This document shows positions 10,930 through 22,300 of a DNA stretch of 64,000 nucleotides, piece by piece. The notes under the pieces are model-generated. The model was not told where the DNA came from. It was given only the letters and a program-made list of their open reading frames with translations, and searched no databases. How positions within the stretch are numbered: the stretch's first letter is position 1; each line of letters opens with the position of its first letter. Location: contig OY253679.1 of assembly GCA_958009085.1 (NCBI GenBank), positions 310,001 through 374,000 on the forward strand, in the 5' to 3' direction. The position numbers and the translations under genes are program-made. The stretch comes from Protoeuglena noctilucae (lineage: Eukaryota > Chlorophyta > Pedinophyceae > Marsupiomonadales > Marsupiomonadaceae).

Positions 10930-13900
10930 TCAAGACATGATCATGACGTTCCCCCGCGCCGTCTCGAACTGCTCCGCGCGCGCCATGCTGCCGGACCCCG
11001 CGTGGGCCCCGTGCTGCACCATCTTGGCCTCCAGCAGCCGACGGAGACCGCGGATCACGTCCTCCTGAAAGCACAAACACCCGTGGGAAGGCTGAGACGG
11101 ATGCAGCGATTGATCGCACAGCTCAGGCCAGTGGCTGGCACCTTGTATGCGCAGCGGTGCTCAGCTCTACCATCATGGTACCATCATCAGCACGTCAACT
11201 CCCCATATCACTGTCTCCCCTCCCTCTCCTCACCTGCCCCGCCATCGACTCCCCCTGCGCGTCCACGTTCCTGGCCCGCACCTCCAGCTGCGCCTTCTCG
11301 TCCCGGGCACGCTCCAGGCGCTCCGTGAACATGTCCCTCAGCGCCTGCGTTATGGATGGAAGACACTACGTTATCAAGGTAACAAGTAACACTGACAGTA
11401 CCACACGAACATTTGGTGAACATGTCCTTGCATGCCTGGTCGTGAGAGCACTGACACTAACCCTAAGAGAGCTACCCCACCCCACCCCACCCCATCCCTC
11501 ACCTGCACCTCCACCACCCCATCCCCACCCCAGCCCACCCCACCCCACACTCCCACCCCACTCGCCTGCAGCTCCACGGACGACGTCGACGTCCGCGCGT
11601 CCACCAGCCGCACCATCGCGTCCACCCCGGGCTCCAGCGCCCCCGCCGCGTGGTACTGCTGCTCGAACTTGGCCGCCTCCGCCAGCATCCCTGCCACCTC
11701 GGACTCTAGCCCCACGAAGCCGCCCGAGGCCTCGGCCAGGGCGCGGCGGACGTCGCTCTGGGACTGGTCCAGGCGGGCCTGCGGGGGTGGATGTGGAGCG
11801 GGGATGAGAATTGGTGTATGTGGAGTGGGTGGGAGAGGTGTACAGCCATCTTCCCTGCACCCCACACACCTCCCTCCCTCACCTGCAGGTCCAGCAGCGC
11901 CTGCTTGGCCTCCTTCCGCGCCTGGATCCTCGGCACCAGCTCCGCCTCCCTTTCCTTCACCCGCGACGTGATGGCCGCGACCGTCTTCGATATCTCTTCC
12001 AGCATCGCGCCCTTGCCCTCGTCCACCGCCGCCTTCTGCTCGGAAATCTTCTCGAGCCCCGCCTGCGTGTCGGTGTAGCCCTCGACGCCGTGCTCGGCCT
12101 CGGTCCGGCGCACCTCGGCGCGCATCTCTTCCGTCAACGCGCGCAGGGACTCCACCGTGCGCTGGAGGGGGTGGGGTGGGGTGGGAGAGGGCGTGAGTGG
12201 TGGTGGTGGTGTTGGTGGTGGGTGCGTCTATGAATTCATGACGCTAAGAGTGAGCACTGCGAGTTGGGTTGATGCCAGGGTATGCACCCAAGCAAGCGAG
12301 CACATGTCACACAATGACACGGATCACATTTACACATTATCACTCACCTTGAGCACCATGTCTTCAGCCTCGACGTTCTCCACCAGGCGCTTGGCACCCC
12401 GGTACTGCCCCAGCAGCTCCCGCACTTGCACCGCCTTCTGCTCCAGGGCGGCGGGGGACACCTCGGCGCGGGACGGGCTCGACCGAGACTCGTCCTCCGC
12501 GCCGAAGCGACTCTCCACCTCACGCCTGCGGGCGACGCGCGGGACGGGGAGGTCGATAAGGTAGGCCTGAGTTGGGAAGGGCATGGGCTGGGGAAAGGGC
12601 TTGTGTTATGCACCCTAGCCCATCTCATCAGTCCCGCTGCTGCCCCATGCTCCCTGGAAACATCACAGCTGAGTGCCCTCCGTCAACACTCCTCTCATCT
12701 CCCACAACCACACACCGCCTCTCACCTCAGCGCCCTCCGCCGGTTTTCGATCCTCTCCAGCTTCTGCCTCTTCTCCTCGAGCTTCTTGGCCCCCACCCGG
12801 GCCATCTGCGCGTGCGCCCGCAGCGCCGCGAAGGCCGGCTGGGCGTCGATCTCCCCCTGCCGCTTCGAGATGCGCTGCTTCAGGTCCGCCACCGCCGCGT
12901 CCAGGTCGCGCCGCGTCGACACCAGCTGCTCCAGGTCGCCCTCGTCCTTTACGGGGAGTGACAGCGCCTGCGGGCGTGTCGTGTCGTGGGGGTGCAAAAG
13001 CTGTTTGCTATCATTGCGATGAGTTAAGCTAATGCAGTGATGCTACTGACACCCGCGAGTCGGGTGGGAGCCGGGTCGCCTGCTCACAAGCACATGTCGT
13101 ATCTCTGCTCTCCCATCCTCAGCCCCGATAGCTCCTCGCCTGCCCCACCACCCCCACCCTCTCGCAAACGCCCCTCATCCACCCCTCACCTGCCTGAGCG
13201 CGTCCAGCCTCTTCGCCCGCTCGTTCATCGTCTCCAATGCGCGGCCCTGCACTTGCGACCTCAGCTCCTCCACACGCGCGCGCTGCGAGTCCAAAAGGCC
13301 CTGCGCCGACCCCGCCTCCGTCGCCGCCTGCGACAGAGAGCAGAAATGGAACACCAGTTTGAGTGTCTTGTTACTGTGTAAGCCCGTCAAACCTACATGG
13401 CGCCACTTGTCCCTGAACCCCCAGTCAGTGGCAGTCCCACTGCTGGCACTTCACTTCTTTTTCTTGCATAAACTAACTCTAAGCATAGTAACTAACCTCA
13501 TCCACAATCCAACGCGCCCCGCCTCGGCTCACCTTGAGGGCCAGCAGCTGCGCCCGGGCCCCCTCCACCCTGGACCTCAGAGCCTCGGTCTTCTCTCTCT
13601 CGGCCGACACCTGGCCCCGCAGCTTGACCGCCGCTTCCCGGGCCTCCCGCACCGACTGCGCCGCTCGGAGCATCGCCCCGACGTCCTCCCGGGGCACCTG
13701 GCCCTCCACACGCATGCGCACCTGCAGGCGCCATGGCGTGCGCGTGTGACGGGAGGGGTGCAGCTGTCGCGAGGACGCTGGCGCCAAGGCAGGCGCGTCA
13801 GAGCGACAACGCAAGGTCATGAATTTGACGCAGCGAATGCGCAAGCCAAGACATGCTGGCCATCAGCCAGCGACGAGCAAGAGCACTTGCAGCTGTCGAG

Positions 13901-14859
13901 ATCGCCCCTGCTCCTGGCCGCCCAGCTTGCTTCTCCTAACCACACGTCACGCTCCCGCCCCCGCCGGTTCCACTCGCCTTGAGGATGCGCTCCTGCAGCC
14001 TGGTTTTGTCAAGCTGCATCCGCTGCATTTCCTCCGCGAGCGCCTCGGGGTCCCGCCGCCCGGCCTCAACCTCCTTCAGCCGACGATCCAGCGAAATGAA
14101 CGCACCCTGCGCTGCGCGCGTGTCGTTCGTGAGGTGCTGCACCTGAGGATCCAAACGCAGCTCGTCGGGGAAGGGGATGTCGACCAAGAACCAGCCGACG
14201 TGCGCGCGCGCGGGGAGGAGATCCGCGTTCTGCGTAAGCCATCCAAGGATTTCGAGGAGTACCGGGGCGCGGCAGGACACCATGCCGGCCAGGACGGCCT
14301 CCGACGTGTGCGCCTGCGGACCCGGCTGGTACTTGACCATGCGGAGGAAGAACTCCACGCGCTCCGCAGCGGCCTCGGCACCATCCTGCAAAGAAATCAA
14401 CAAGCGCGGTGTCAGTGCGGGGAATCGGCAGAGCTGGAGGCCCGCGGGGAGCCAACATGGCCGAGGCGGGGGCATGCCACGCGTGCCTTAGCGACGACGA
14501 CCCGCGGGAGCTTGGGCTGAACGGCGATACAAGCGTCCATGAGTAGCTGCAAGAGCTCCGGTCCGGACATCTGGCCCAGCGTGCCCACGGAGAGCGTCTT
14601 CATGTTGAAGGGCGGGCCCTGCGCGCGAGAGCCAGGAGCGGGTGTGAGCGGCCGGGTTCGCCGCATTGCGTATGAAAGAATGCCGTCCCGGAGATGCGCA
14701 GGGCATGCGCAGCGGGCAGGGCGCAGGGGGACGTCCGACAGGTTCGGTGCTCAGGGCGCCATCCCGCGGCCCGCGGGTCCCTGGACGCGCCGGTCGGAGG
14801 CTTCTGCAGAGCGAAGGACTGACCTGGAGATTGCGCTGAATGAAAGAGATGTCCGACAT
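10930..14859 (-). CDS. IFT81: Intraflagellar transport protein IFT81
   Basis: A core IFT-B subunit that pairs with IFT74 along a long coiled coil; its N-terminal calponin-homology-like module binds tubulin cargo. Exon 1 is 14824-14859 (MSDISFIQRNLQ, donor CAG|GTCAGT), matching the family opening MSDQIKFI. Next come NMKTLSVGTLGQMSG and LLQLLMDACIAV, then FLRMVKYQP and LLEILGWLTQNADLLPARAH, which line up with the human CH-like domain (LGILKYKP, LHWLLQRT). The rest is coiled coil, e.g. LKEVEAGRRDPEALAEEMQR, KKLEEKRQKLERIENRR and SEQKAAVDEGKGAMLEEIS. It ends GNVMIMS. About a dozen short introns interrupt it; most exon edges are clear but were not all fixed to the base. One intron carries a copy of an exon start (11416-11438). 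Confidence 0.9.
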
Positions 14860-15279
14860 CGCGAATCACTGCCTCCCTTTCAAACCGCCCTCTTCGGGCA
14901 CCCCTTTCGAAGCCTCAGGGGCTCGCGACAGGACACCTGACGTGTCCCCGCGACGCATATCTAGGCAGGTCGCTCGCGGCGTGACGCGGAGGAAAGATTC
15001 ACAAGGCCACGCCAGGCAACACCGTGTGCCCGACACACGTGTCACAGCCAGTCACAGGGCGCTCCCCAGCTTCTTCAGTGCGTTGGCTATGCCCAACTAC
15101 GACGCCGTGGATCGCAAGCTTCTCAATTCGCTACTCGCACGCGCTGTCCGGCTGCGCCTTTCTCGCCCAGATGCTCGGCAGCGCCGTCGTCACACTGCGA
15201 GCGTACTCGAGGCATGATCGTTTGTTCCATGACAGTCGGTCTCTGCACTGCGATATCAGCCCGAGCAGTGGCGCGACCG
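14860..15279. other. Spacer between IFT81 and the glycosyltransferase, no gene seen
   Basis: It contains the IFT81 promoter side and the 3' flank of the next minus-strand gene. A plus-strand frame starting MPNYDAVDRKLLNSLLAR near 15089 has protein-like composition but is only about 40 residues long and has no known motif; it is not called. Confidence 0.5.
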
Positions 15280-18200
15280 TCACCTGCGCTGCCCCTGCCC
15301 CGCTGGCCCCTCGTCCTCTCTTCCTGAACGATTGTGCCGCACCGCCACGCGTGCTTTGGCCCGGTACGCGACAAACGCCACCAGGCACGCCCCCGCGCCC
15401 CACGCCAGCACCTGACGGTAGCCATCCAGGCTTACGGGCAGCTCCCGTGCCCCGCTCGACACCCCCAGGCTGGCGCGGTCACCCCCGCCCCGTCGAAGGT
15501 ACGTACGCAGCGGCAGCACCCCGCCCACGTCCCGCGGCTCGCCCCCGCCACCTGCCCCGACCGGCAGGTGGCTCCCCGCCCCCACCCCGCACACCCTGCA
15601 TGACTTGGGGCATTGCAGGAACATGTAAGCTGCGTTCGTCAGGCATTGGTCGGACGCAGCCCACCCCTCGCACTGCTCCTGCGGGGAGGTGGAGAGCGCT
15701 ACGTGGTGTTTCAGAGGAGCACGACAAAGCAGCACAGAACCCACAATGCAATACTACTCTCCCCGAGATGAAAGGTCTGTGTTCACCCAGCCGTGCAGTC
15801 TACGCATGCACATGAAATAAACGTACATGCACGTGATACCTAGCACCCTCGCCTGGTAGTCCTCGCATGGAATGGCTCCCTGAGGTACTTTGCCCAGATC
15901 CCCCAACGCCTCCAATTCCCGTCGAAAGGCCCTCTCCCTGTCGTCTGCCGCCAAGCACAGGGCATCCAGCTGAGCTGACGGGGGGCAGTGGAGTCGGTGC
16001 CATTCGCACAGCGCTGTGTCTGCCGTGATGAGGGGCTCCTGCGGCCGAGGTCGCACGAGGCGTGGCGCAGTGGTTTGATTGGGCTGGCGATATCAAGTCG
16101 ATATCAAGTAACAGGAGTGTCCTGGCTCCCCTGCCATGCCAGCGTCACGACGCAGCCTGGCATAACTCCAACTCCACGCCCCGTCACCAGGGTCACATTC
16201 ACATTCAAATCACACACGCTCAGCACAGCGCACCGTCGCCTCACCAGCGTCATCAGCTCCGTCAGCCGCTGCCTCCCAAGCGACCTTAGCGTGCTGGGAT
16301 GCGGGGGCGTCGGGAACAGACCCGACACGGGCGCTGCGTGGATGGAGAGCAACAAACAAATGATATCTACACGTATGGCAGAAGCAAGAAGATGACATGG
16401 CTACAGGTATGATGGCGGTAAAGGTAAGCGTCATGCCTTTTTACAAACAGATACGTCAGTTATCTAAGTATCACTGCAACCCAAAGCCCCGCTTACCGCT
16501 GTCCATCCCGAACGGCTGCGTCCAGGGCTGGTCGGGCCACGGCGGGCACACGATGGGATCAAACCGTTTGAACCACTCCTTGTTCCACCAGATCCCAGAC
16601 CCGGCAGGGCCCGCCTCCCAGGTGTAATAGTAGTGCAGCACGTGGGGCGCGACGTTGACGGACGAAACGCCAGGGATGGCCTGCTCGGTCACGGCGGCCC
16701 GGTGGCGCAGGCCGTGCTTAGCTGCCGCGAACGACCAGCCGTACATCTCGCTGATCCAGGACCGGCCACCCCCGCGCGTTGTGGTGTACCTGTCGCCCGT
16801 CGTCCGCCATGCGTCCGGGTCCAGGCGCACTTTCTCCGAATATCGCATGTAGTCATCCACGATCGTCGCCAAGTCCTCACGGTAGATCATGAAGAAGGCG
16901 CCGACCTGCAGGTTGTTGTTAGGGTGGGCCGTGATGAGATGGCGATAGCGAAAAGCTTTGTATGCGTGCTGTGATGTGGCCTGGGTGGGCCGTCATGAGA
17001 TAGCGATAGCAAAGGGTATTGTATATGTGCTGCGATTGTACGTGCTGTGCTGTGGCCAGGGTAGGGGTCCAAGCCTCACCTGGTCGCCGCGGCGTCCGTC
17101 GACCCCGCCCACCCGGTCCTGCATCCGGGGCAGCTGCAGGGGCGAGTGAATGCTGTGTTACAATCACACGTTGGGCCAGTTACAGTCTCTGTCCTCCTAG
17201 CATGTACGTGCGTGCATACGCCATGCCATGCGGATTGGGAACCGCAACTGCAACGGTGGTCATGCCGCAGGCCTCCCTCGTTCGTCAAGGCACCCATCCA
17301 TTCAGTCAACTGCTTATGCGCATCCAGCGCATCTCTGGCTCTGTCGTCACCTCTGGCACGATCGCGTCCGCCAGTTCATTTGCCGAGCCCTTCATGTACC
17401 TGCGTATGACAGCAATCGAAGGCACAGTGGTGGTCACAGAACGCAACAGTCACAGCAATTGAGGGCGCAGTGGTTGTCACGGAATGCAGCATGCAATGGT
17501 CGTCTGGGTACAGGGTGGGAGAGTGGAGCACTCCAGCGCGAGATGGAGAGACCGACACACGGCAGCGGCAGCAGTGTTACAGTCTCTGCCATCCTCACCC
17601 GTAGAACGCCCCAACGGGCCTCCCCGGAGTCACGCCGAGTTTCACGGGGTCCAAGGGCGCCCGTATGACCATGTCAGGATCGAAAATAAGCACCACATCC
17701 GCATCGGGCTTGGCCTCATCCAGCCATCGCCGGAGCGCGTAGGGGCGGTTGTAGGGGGGGTACGAGTCCCTGGGTTAGCGCAAATGCAAGGGGGGCTTTG
17801 TGGGTCAGAGCACGTGCACAAGGGGTTGACTGGGTCCAAGCAAGTGCAAGGACGTGCAAGGGGGCTCGCGTGTCGCAGCACGTGCAAACAAGGATATAAA
17901 TCACAAAGCAATTGCATAGTCCGGCACCGCGTGGTGAGCATCCTCATGGGGAAAGCGCAAGGCCCGCCGCCAGATGCACAAGGGGTGGCATCGAGACGAG
18001 GTGTGCACGCACCCAATTGCGGTGTTATCGGTGGCGTCATCCGTCACGAACGTATCGACGATGTCGAACACCACGCTGCGGGTCTGCCGCACGCGCGCGA
18101 GGTCCTCGGGCTTGCAGGAGAGAAGGCGCGTGAGCTTGCCCGGCTGACCCGAGGCACGGAACGAGTGGGCCAGCACGATGCTCTGCCAGTCGAAGTAAGA

Positions 18201-18444
18201 ACTGCATTGCGTCGAGAAGATCGTATGCACCGTCGGAGACGGGGAAGCTCCGGACAGGGGCCTGCGGAGAGAGCGCGAGGGGCCCGGTTGACGCGAGGAA
18301 GAGCTGTGTGTGCCAGGGCGACGGCCGCGGCATCCCTCACGATACAGCGGTGTTTGCGAGCGCTCTTGTGAGCAGAGGGGGCGCGAACGCCAGCAGCAAC
18401 GCCGCGATGACGCCCGCGAGAGGCCCGCTGCGGGGCCCAAACAT
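15280..18444 (-). CDS. HPAT/SERGT-type glycosyltransferase with ShK domain and C-terminal membrane anchor
   Basis: Probably a secretory-pathway enzyme that adds a sugar to hydroxyproline or serine of Hyp-rich glycoproteins. Exon 1 (from ATG 18442-18444) encodes a signal peptide, GVIAALLLAFAPPLLTRALA. Next come TVHTIFSTQCSSYFDWQS and SGQPGKLTRLLSC, both hallmarks of the family. The exon near 17640-17770 encodes YPPYNRPYALRRWLDEAKPD followed by VVLIFDPDMVIRAPLDP; its DPD is the nucleotide-sugar/metal DxD motif. An EMYGWSFAAA segment and a Trp-rich stretch (WWNKEWFKRFDP) follow. The C-terminal part has a ShK-like Cys module (QCEGWAASDQC, FLQCPKSCRVC) and one membrane span (VLAWGAGACLVAFVAY) with a basic tail, so the protein is type I. 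Substrate (Ser-galactose as in algal SGT1, or Hyp-arabinose) cannot be told from sequence alone. Confidence 0.78.
16921..17480. repeat. Short intronic tandem duplications in the glycosyltransferase gene
   Basis: Two clusters are visible. One pair (about 16924-16980 and 16983-17035) shares GGTGGGCCGT, ATGAGAT and GCGATAGC. The other (about 17405-17450 and 17451-17495) shares CAGCAATCGAAGGC-like and CAGTGGTGGTCAC-like blocks. Copies differ by several bases, so they are real diverged repeats rather than assembly stutter. Confidence 0.6.
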
Positions 18445-19333
18445 TTACGAAGGAGCTGAGACGCCGCGGCAGTGTCCTGGCGCCGTCCGGATCGTGCGGT
18501 CGTGTCAATACGACACGGGGCAACTTTGTCAACCAAAAGCTGCGCAGGAGCCCTGCTGGCAACAAACATGACGGCTCGCGCATCATGCCCATGGGTGCAG
18601 TGGCGTGCGCGGGCTGCACAAGCGACCGCAGATGTCCTACACGGCAAGATTGATGCACACTTCTGCATCCACACAAGTAATCGCGCGAACCCAAGGAGGC
18701 TGCGGCTCACCAGCACCTGCGCCAGGGGCCGGCGCTGTCAGAGTTGAGAATTGAGAGCGGATACCGCGCCTGCTGCCGACACATCGGCAACGAGTCGGTG
18801 GATAATCGCATGATGGGAGGGGTTGAGTGCGTGTTGGACCTCTGAACAGCGAGACGCGTCGTCACGCAGGGCAGGTCGGGTTTGAAGTGCGCGCGCGTCC
18901 GCGAGCGTCGCGACGCCTCCGCGGCGTGGGCGGGGCCGACTCAGCTGACCTGAGCGGCGTTTGCCGTGCGCCGCCGGCGTTGCGCAGGCTATCGCTGCGG
19001 GAATGGCCGCGCCAATGGGCCACGAGCTCTTCATGAGAGAGGGCTCCGCGCCCACCGATTGGGTGAGCCTCACGCCGCGTCCCGTCACCCGCGTGTCGGT
19101 GTCGAGTCGGGAAACGAGTCAGTGGTACTATCATGGCTTGGGGACGCGCTCGTTTGGCGGCACACCAAGGCTGGTCGCGACGTCGCTTGACGCAGGGCAG
19201 CGAATCGGAGGACGCGGGACGCGGGGACACCCGACGCGCGGCGAACCTCGCGCATGAGGTGAATTTAACGCAGCGGCGTCTCCATAGTTGCGTCAAACCT
19301 CCTCCCCGAGCGCGACGCGCCGGTGTTTTGACG
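18445..19333. other. Divergent promoter region between glycosyltransferase and RPGRIP1L
   Basis: The two flanking genes start head to head here (18444 on minus, 19334 on plus), so this 889-base stretch must hold both promoters. No TATA box stands out. Open frames on both strands are Arg-rich and lack motifs. No gene is seen. Confidence 0.55.
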
Positions 19334-22300
19334 ATGTCCGCTGTTCGCACCTCCCCCCGCGCGCTCCTCGCGCCCGCCGGACGCCGCTTGGCGGCCGATA
19401 TGTACGAATATCTTGAATCTCTGCAGCGGGAGGCCCGGGACCGCAAGTCCGACGCCCGTCTGGTGGCGCGGATGACGGTGGACGACCTGCGAGACCGCGT
19501 GCTGCATCTGATGCAGGCGGAGCGGTCGATGAAGCGGGAGCTGCGGGAGAAGGAGGTGCTGCTGATGAGGGCAGCCGCGCAGAAGCAGAGGGCCGAGGCG
19601 AGTCGCGGGGAAGAGGAAAAGCCAGCATGTTGTGTCGCGACGCAAGCGGTGGCTGTTGCAAAGAGCCGTGGGCAGTGACCCTTCCGCCGCCGTCCTCCGT
19701 CTGTCTCCATCGCCATCCTCGGTTCTGTAAGTGCGGGTGTCAGTGAGGGTGTTCCTCTGACGAACTTCCCCCCACCCACCCCGCCCCCGCAGCTGGCCAG
19801 CAAACGTGCCGTGCTGTCGCAGCTGCCCCTCGAGGAGAAGCGCAACTTCCGCGGCCGGGTGGTGGACCTGGAGGCCCGGCTGGCGGACGCCGCGCAGCAG
19901 CTGGCGGCCGCGGAGGCCCGGGTGCGGCGCCAGAAAGACCTCACTGCAGAGGCGGCCAAGCGGGCGTCGGAGAAGGAGGCGCGGGCGCGGGCGGCCGAAG
20001 CGAGGGCGGCGGCCGCGCGCAAGGACCTGCAGGCGCTGCGGAGCAACCCGGGGAAGCGACCGCAGTACGAGGCGAGCGCTGGCGGGGCGGGGCTGGCTGG
20101 GTAGGCGCCTTCGGGCGAGTCGTGGCATCGCAACCACAGCAGTGGTCAGCGAGAGTCTCTCTTCGCCTCCAGCGCTTCCTGTTCAGCGCTTAGGTGGAGC
20201 TATGGCGTTGCGGGGGGTGCGGGGGGTGTTGGCGACACCCAGCCACCGCCCCTACACATGCCACGTTAAGCGTCACTTGACCCACCGTCACCTCTGCTGC
20301 CCTCTCAGGACCTGGCCCGTCGCTATAACGACGAGCAGGCGGAGTCCCGCGAGCTGAGGGAGCAGGTGCAGTATTTGCTGAGGCGGTGGGAGGACCAGGG
20401 GTTGGCCCCGCCGCCGTTGCCGCCCAGGATGCAGGAGCTGGTGCGGGAGAGGAACCAGCTCAGGTGAGGAGACGTGGCGGGGATGGGTTGCAATGGGTTG
20501 CCGATAGATGAGGTGATGAGGGAAGCCGCCGGCACCTCACTCACTCACCCCCGCAGCCGCTACAAGAACTCTCGCCACTCACCCTCCCTCACCGCACCCT
20601 CGCACCCCCTTACGCTCTCCCCCTCCCCTTCTCCTTCACCCCAGGGTCGACAAGCAGCGCCTAGACGCCGAGCTGCGGCAGCTGCGGCTCCGCCTGGGCA
20701 TCGCGACCGACGACGACCTCGCCGATAACGGCGTGCACCTCAGCAACGTGGGCCGGGGCGACGAGGCGTGGGATTTGGAGGAAGTGTTCCTGGCGCGGAA
20801 GCACTACCTGCTCGACCGGGCGACGGGGATGCTGATGAGCGCCGAGGGGCGGTGGCCAGTGCCGGTCGGGCGCATGAAGGACGGCGTGCTGTCGCTTACC
20901 TGGGAGCAGGTGCACCACAAGTTCTTCGAGAAGCTGGACGCGTACATGGGCCAGTCGGGTGCGTCGCTGCGGGAGGTGTTTCAGGCGGTGGATGCCGATC
21001 GGTCCGGCAGCGTGGGAATCGAGGAGATGCGGCGGCTGGTGGCGCACCTGATGCCCGACGCGGGCAGGATGGTCCCCGAGGCGCTCATGTTGATGCTCGA
21101 CCGGGACGGGAACGGCCAGATCGAGTACCAGGAGCTGGTGGACGGGCTGCGGGAGATTCTGGCGACGCGCCAGTCCGTGGTTTCGGGCACGGGGGCGGCG
21201 GAGGAGGCGCTGGCGAAGGTCGCGGAGTTCGTGAAGGGGAACCGGGAGAGGGCCCGGCAGGTGACGGGGTGGGGAGTGATGTGAGGGGTTGGGGGGTGTA
21301 GACCAGGTAGGTGAAGGGGTGGTGTGAGTGGGGGTGGGGAGATGTGTGAGGTGCTGGGTGAGGGTGAGGACTACCAGGCGGGTGAGGGTAGCAAGTGGGA
21401 TTGAGAGTGTTCAGTGGGGTTGTTATTGATGAGGGCAGCAGGGCTGGTGGGGGCGTATTGACAAGGGGTGTTGGTGAGAGCGAAATCTGTTAATACGTAT
21501 TTTATATGTATTCACACGTATTAACGAACAATTTGATTCGTCGACATCGTCGTTCCCCTTCGCAGATCTTCGACGAGCTGGGCGGCGCGGACGACGGGGA
21601 GGTCTCTCTTTCCGAGGCCATCCGAGCATTGGTGCCCCTGCTGCGGCAGATGGGGCGCGAGCTGACGTGGGTCGAGCGCACCACGCTGATTAATTTACTA
21701 CTATTATGGGACGCCGATGGGTCAGGGACCATCTCTTTTGCCGAGTTCAGCCGCGCAGTCGGGGCGGCACACGTGCGGTACCGGGCGCCCGCACAGGTGA
21801 GGCCTGATGCGTGCGGTTGACGTTGACGTACGGAGTTGGGTTGAGTGGGTGTCTTGTGTTACATGTTCTAAGTTATTTCATTGTAGATGTGTACATTGTT
21901 GCAATTGTTTTACTTTCTTTTAGTAGACACTGTGGTAATTATTAGCAAGACAATTATAATAATCCCCATTGCTTTTCTCCCCTCTCCCAGGTGGAGCAGC
22001 TGCGCGCGGAGCGTCAGAAGGCCGAGGACGCGCGGAGGGCCACGGAGCTGCGGATGCAGCAGCTGGAGAAGCAGTACCGGTGAGGGACACGCTTGATAGA
22101 TATGATAATATATGATAATAACATTAAATTAATAACATATAAATAAATGAAATATCCATAATAATAATATTTGATAATGAATAAATAATCATATATAATA
22201 ATACTGATAATATAATACATTATATAATATATTATACAAGTTACAATCACTAATACCACCCCACCCCATCCCGCCCTTGGCAGGGAGAAGGAGCAGCGCT

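Noticed and set aside
16060-16140. A-box-like GGCGTGGCGCAGTGGTT, possible tRNA or tRNA-derived SINE
   Set aside because: No B box or cloverleaf follows at the right distance; it lies in or near an intron of a gene on the other strand.
19720-19735. GTAAGT donor as the end of RPGRIP1L exon 1
   Set aside because: An in-frame TGA at about 19676-19678 precedes it; the GC donor at 19598 keeps phase into the next coiled-coil exon.
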